Of a stretch of DNA of 39,285 nucleotides, positions 38,947-39,285 are shown one piece after another. The stretch's first letter is position 1. Every line of letters begins with the position of its first letter. The stretch comes from Pseudoalteromonas sp. T1lg88 (lineage in GTDB: Bacteria; Pseudomonadota; Gammaproteobacteria; Enterobacterales; Alteromonadaceae): assembly GCF_002964765.1 (NCBI RefSeq), contig NZ_PQCF01000026.1, positions 1 to 39,285 on the forward strand. The letters run 5' to 3'. The notes beneath the pieces were generated by a model, which worked only from the letters and a program-made list of their open reading frames with translations, ran no database searches and was not told where the DNA came from. The position numbers and the translations under genes were made by a program.

Positions 38947-38975
38947 TTGACGCGCTTTCACCATATCAGCATAAT
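38947..38975 (+). promoter_or_regulatory. sigma-70 promoter of the tRNA-Met/tRNA-Leu operon
   Basis: -35 TTGACG (38947-38952), a 17-nt spacer, -10 CATAAT (38970-38975) and the discriminator ACGCCCCGC. The discriminator closely matches those of the tRNA-Ala and tRNA-Val promoters. It lies 35 nt before tRNA-Met. Confidence 0.82.
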
Positions 38976-39010
38976 ACGCCCCGCATCAGCGATGATGACA
39001 AACAAAAGTT

Positions 39011-39087
39011 GGCTACGTAGCTCAGTTGGTTAGAGCACATCACTCATAATGATGGGGTCCCCTGTTCAAATCAGGGCGTAGCCACCA
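39011..39087 (+). tRNA. tRNA-Met (elongator, anticodon CAT)
   Basis: A 77-nt cloverleaf GGCTACGTAGCTCAGTTGG... with anticodon stem CATCA/TGATG, loop CTCATAA and encoded CCA. The 5' half matches E. coli elongator tRNA-Met, so initiator or Ile(CAT) identity is unlikely. Confidence 0.95.
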
Positions 39088-39110
39088 TTTTCCACTACCA
39101 AGGAAAATGG
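39085..39110 (+). other. Trailer hairpin including the CCA end of tRNA-Met
   Basis: CCATTTTCC-ACTACCAA-GGAAAATGG is a perfect 9-bp stem whose first three bases are the CCA of tRNA-Met. No U-tract follows, so it is not a terminator. It parallels the shorter CCA-containing hairpins after tRNA-Val copies 2 and 3. Confidence 0.6.
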
Positions 39111-39127
39111 AAAGCTAGTTTGTATGC

Positions 39128-39176
39128 GAAAGTAGTGGAATTGGCCGATGTCTTGAATTAGACGCTGGTTTTAGGT
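39128..39176 (+). pseudogene. Decayed tRNA-Leu-like segment
   Basis: Pieces of the adjacent tRNA-Leu recur in order: GTGGAATTGG (cf. GGCGGAATTGG), TAGACGCTGG (cf. TAGACGCGCTGG) and TTTTAGGTTCCA (cf. ATTTAGGTTCCA), with an insertion CCGATGTCTTGAAT between the first two. The variable arm, T-arm and CCA are missing. It lies between tRNA-Met and the intact tRNA-Leu and cannot fold as a tRNA. Confidence 0.6.
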
Positions 39177-39199
39177 TCCATAAAATACTTAAGCGAAAT

Positions 39200-39284
<85 letters not shown>

Positions 39285-39285
39285 T

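Overview
The window is a chromosomal segment of a gammaproteobacterium, most likely from or near the Alteromonadales. The evidence is gene content and order: a true SMC protein rather than MukB, the smc-zipA-ligA block, gcvA-ygdD-rlmM, hemA-prfA-prmC-sirB2-sirB1-kdsA, and lolB-ispE-prs followed by rplY-pth-ychF. This is core genome. I see no prophage, insertion sequence, integrase or CRISPR array.

Layout. Positions 1-360 hold a minus-strand tRNA-Ala/tRNA-Glu operon with its promoter. Positions 462-1263 hold a frameshifted extradiol dioxygenase gene. Positions 1454-2693 hold a tRNA-Val(TAC) locus: a strong promoter, six identical tRNAs, two decayed tRNA-like copies between them, and four 93-bp tandem units that keep a tRNA-Val 3' half. 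A short orphan reading frame follows. Next come a DUF885 lipoprotein, convergent msrB, and a LysR regulator divergent from a three-gene operon (FAD monooxygenase, PLP aminotransferase/C-S lyase, DsbA/FrnE-like thioredoxin-fold protein). Positions 9620-18121 (minus) carry two small membrane proteins, DUF3392, ligA, zipA, smc and a SpoU-type RNA methyltransferase. Positions 18285-23698 (plus) carry a YjgN-like/M48 protease/large membrane protein operon, then cysZ and a VanZ-like gene. Positions 23731-26715 (minus) are gcvA, an alpha/beta hydrolase, ygdD and rlmM. Positions 26851-33501 (minus) are the hemA to kdsA operon with a DUF819 permease inserted. Positions 33719-38810 (plus) are lolB, ispE, prs, rplY, pth and ychF. 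The end holds tRNA-Met and tRNA-Leu with a decayed tRNA-Leu-like stretch between them.

How the parts fit. Most genes serve core functions: translation (tRNAs, PrfA, PrmC, L25, Pth, YchF, RlmM), cell division and chromosome upkeep (ZipA, SMC, LigA), envelope biogenesis (KdsA, LolB), and precursor supply (HemA, IspE, Prs, CysZ). The less ordinary parts are the tRNA-Val locus, where several tRNAs are bracketed by different but perfectly complementary flanks or followed by hairpins that include the CCA end, and the LysR-linked operon of unknown product. Two genes (the dioxygenase and hemA) are broken by single-base indels. Since hemA is normally essential, sequence error is plausible for both.
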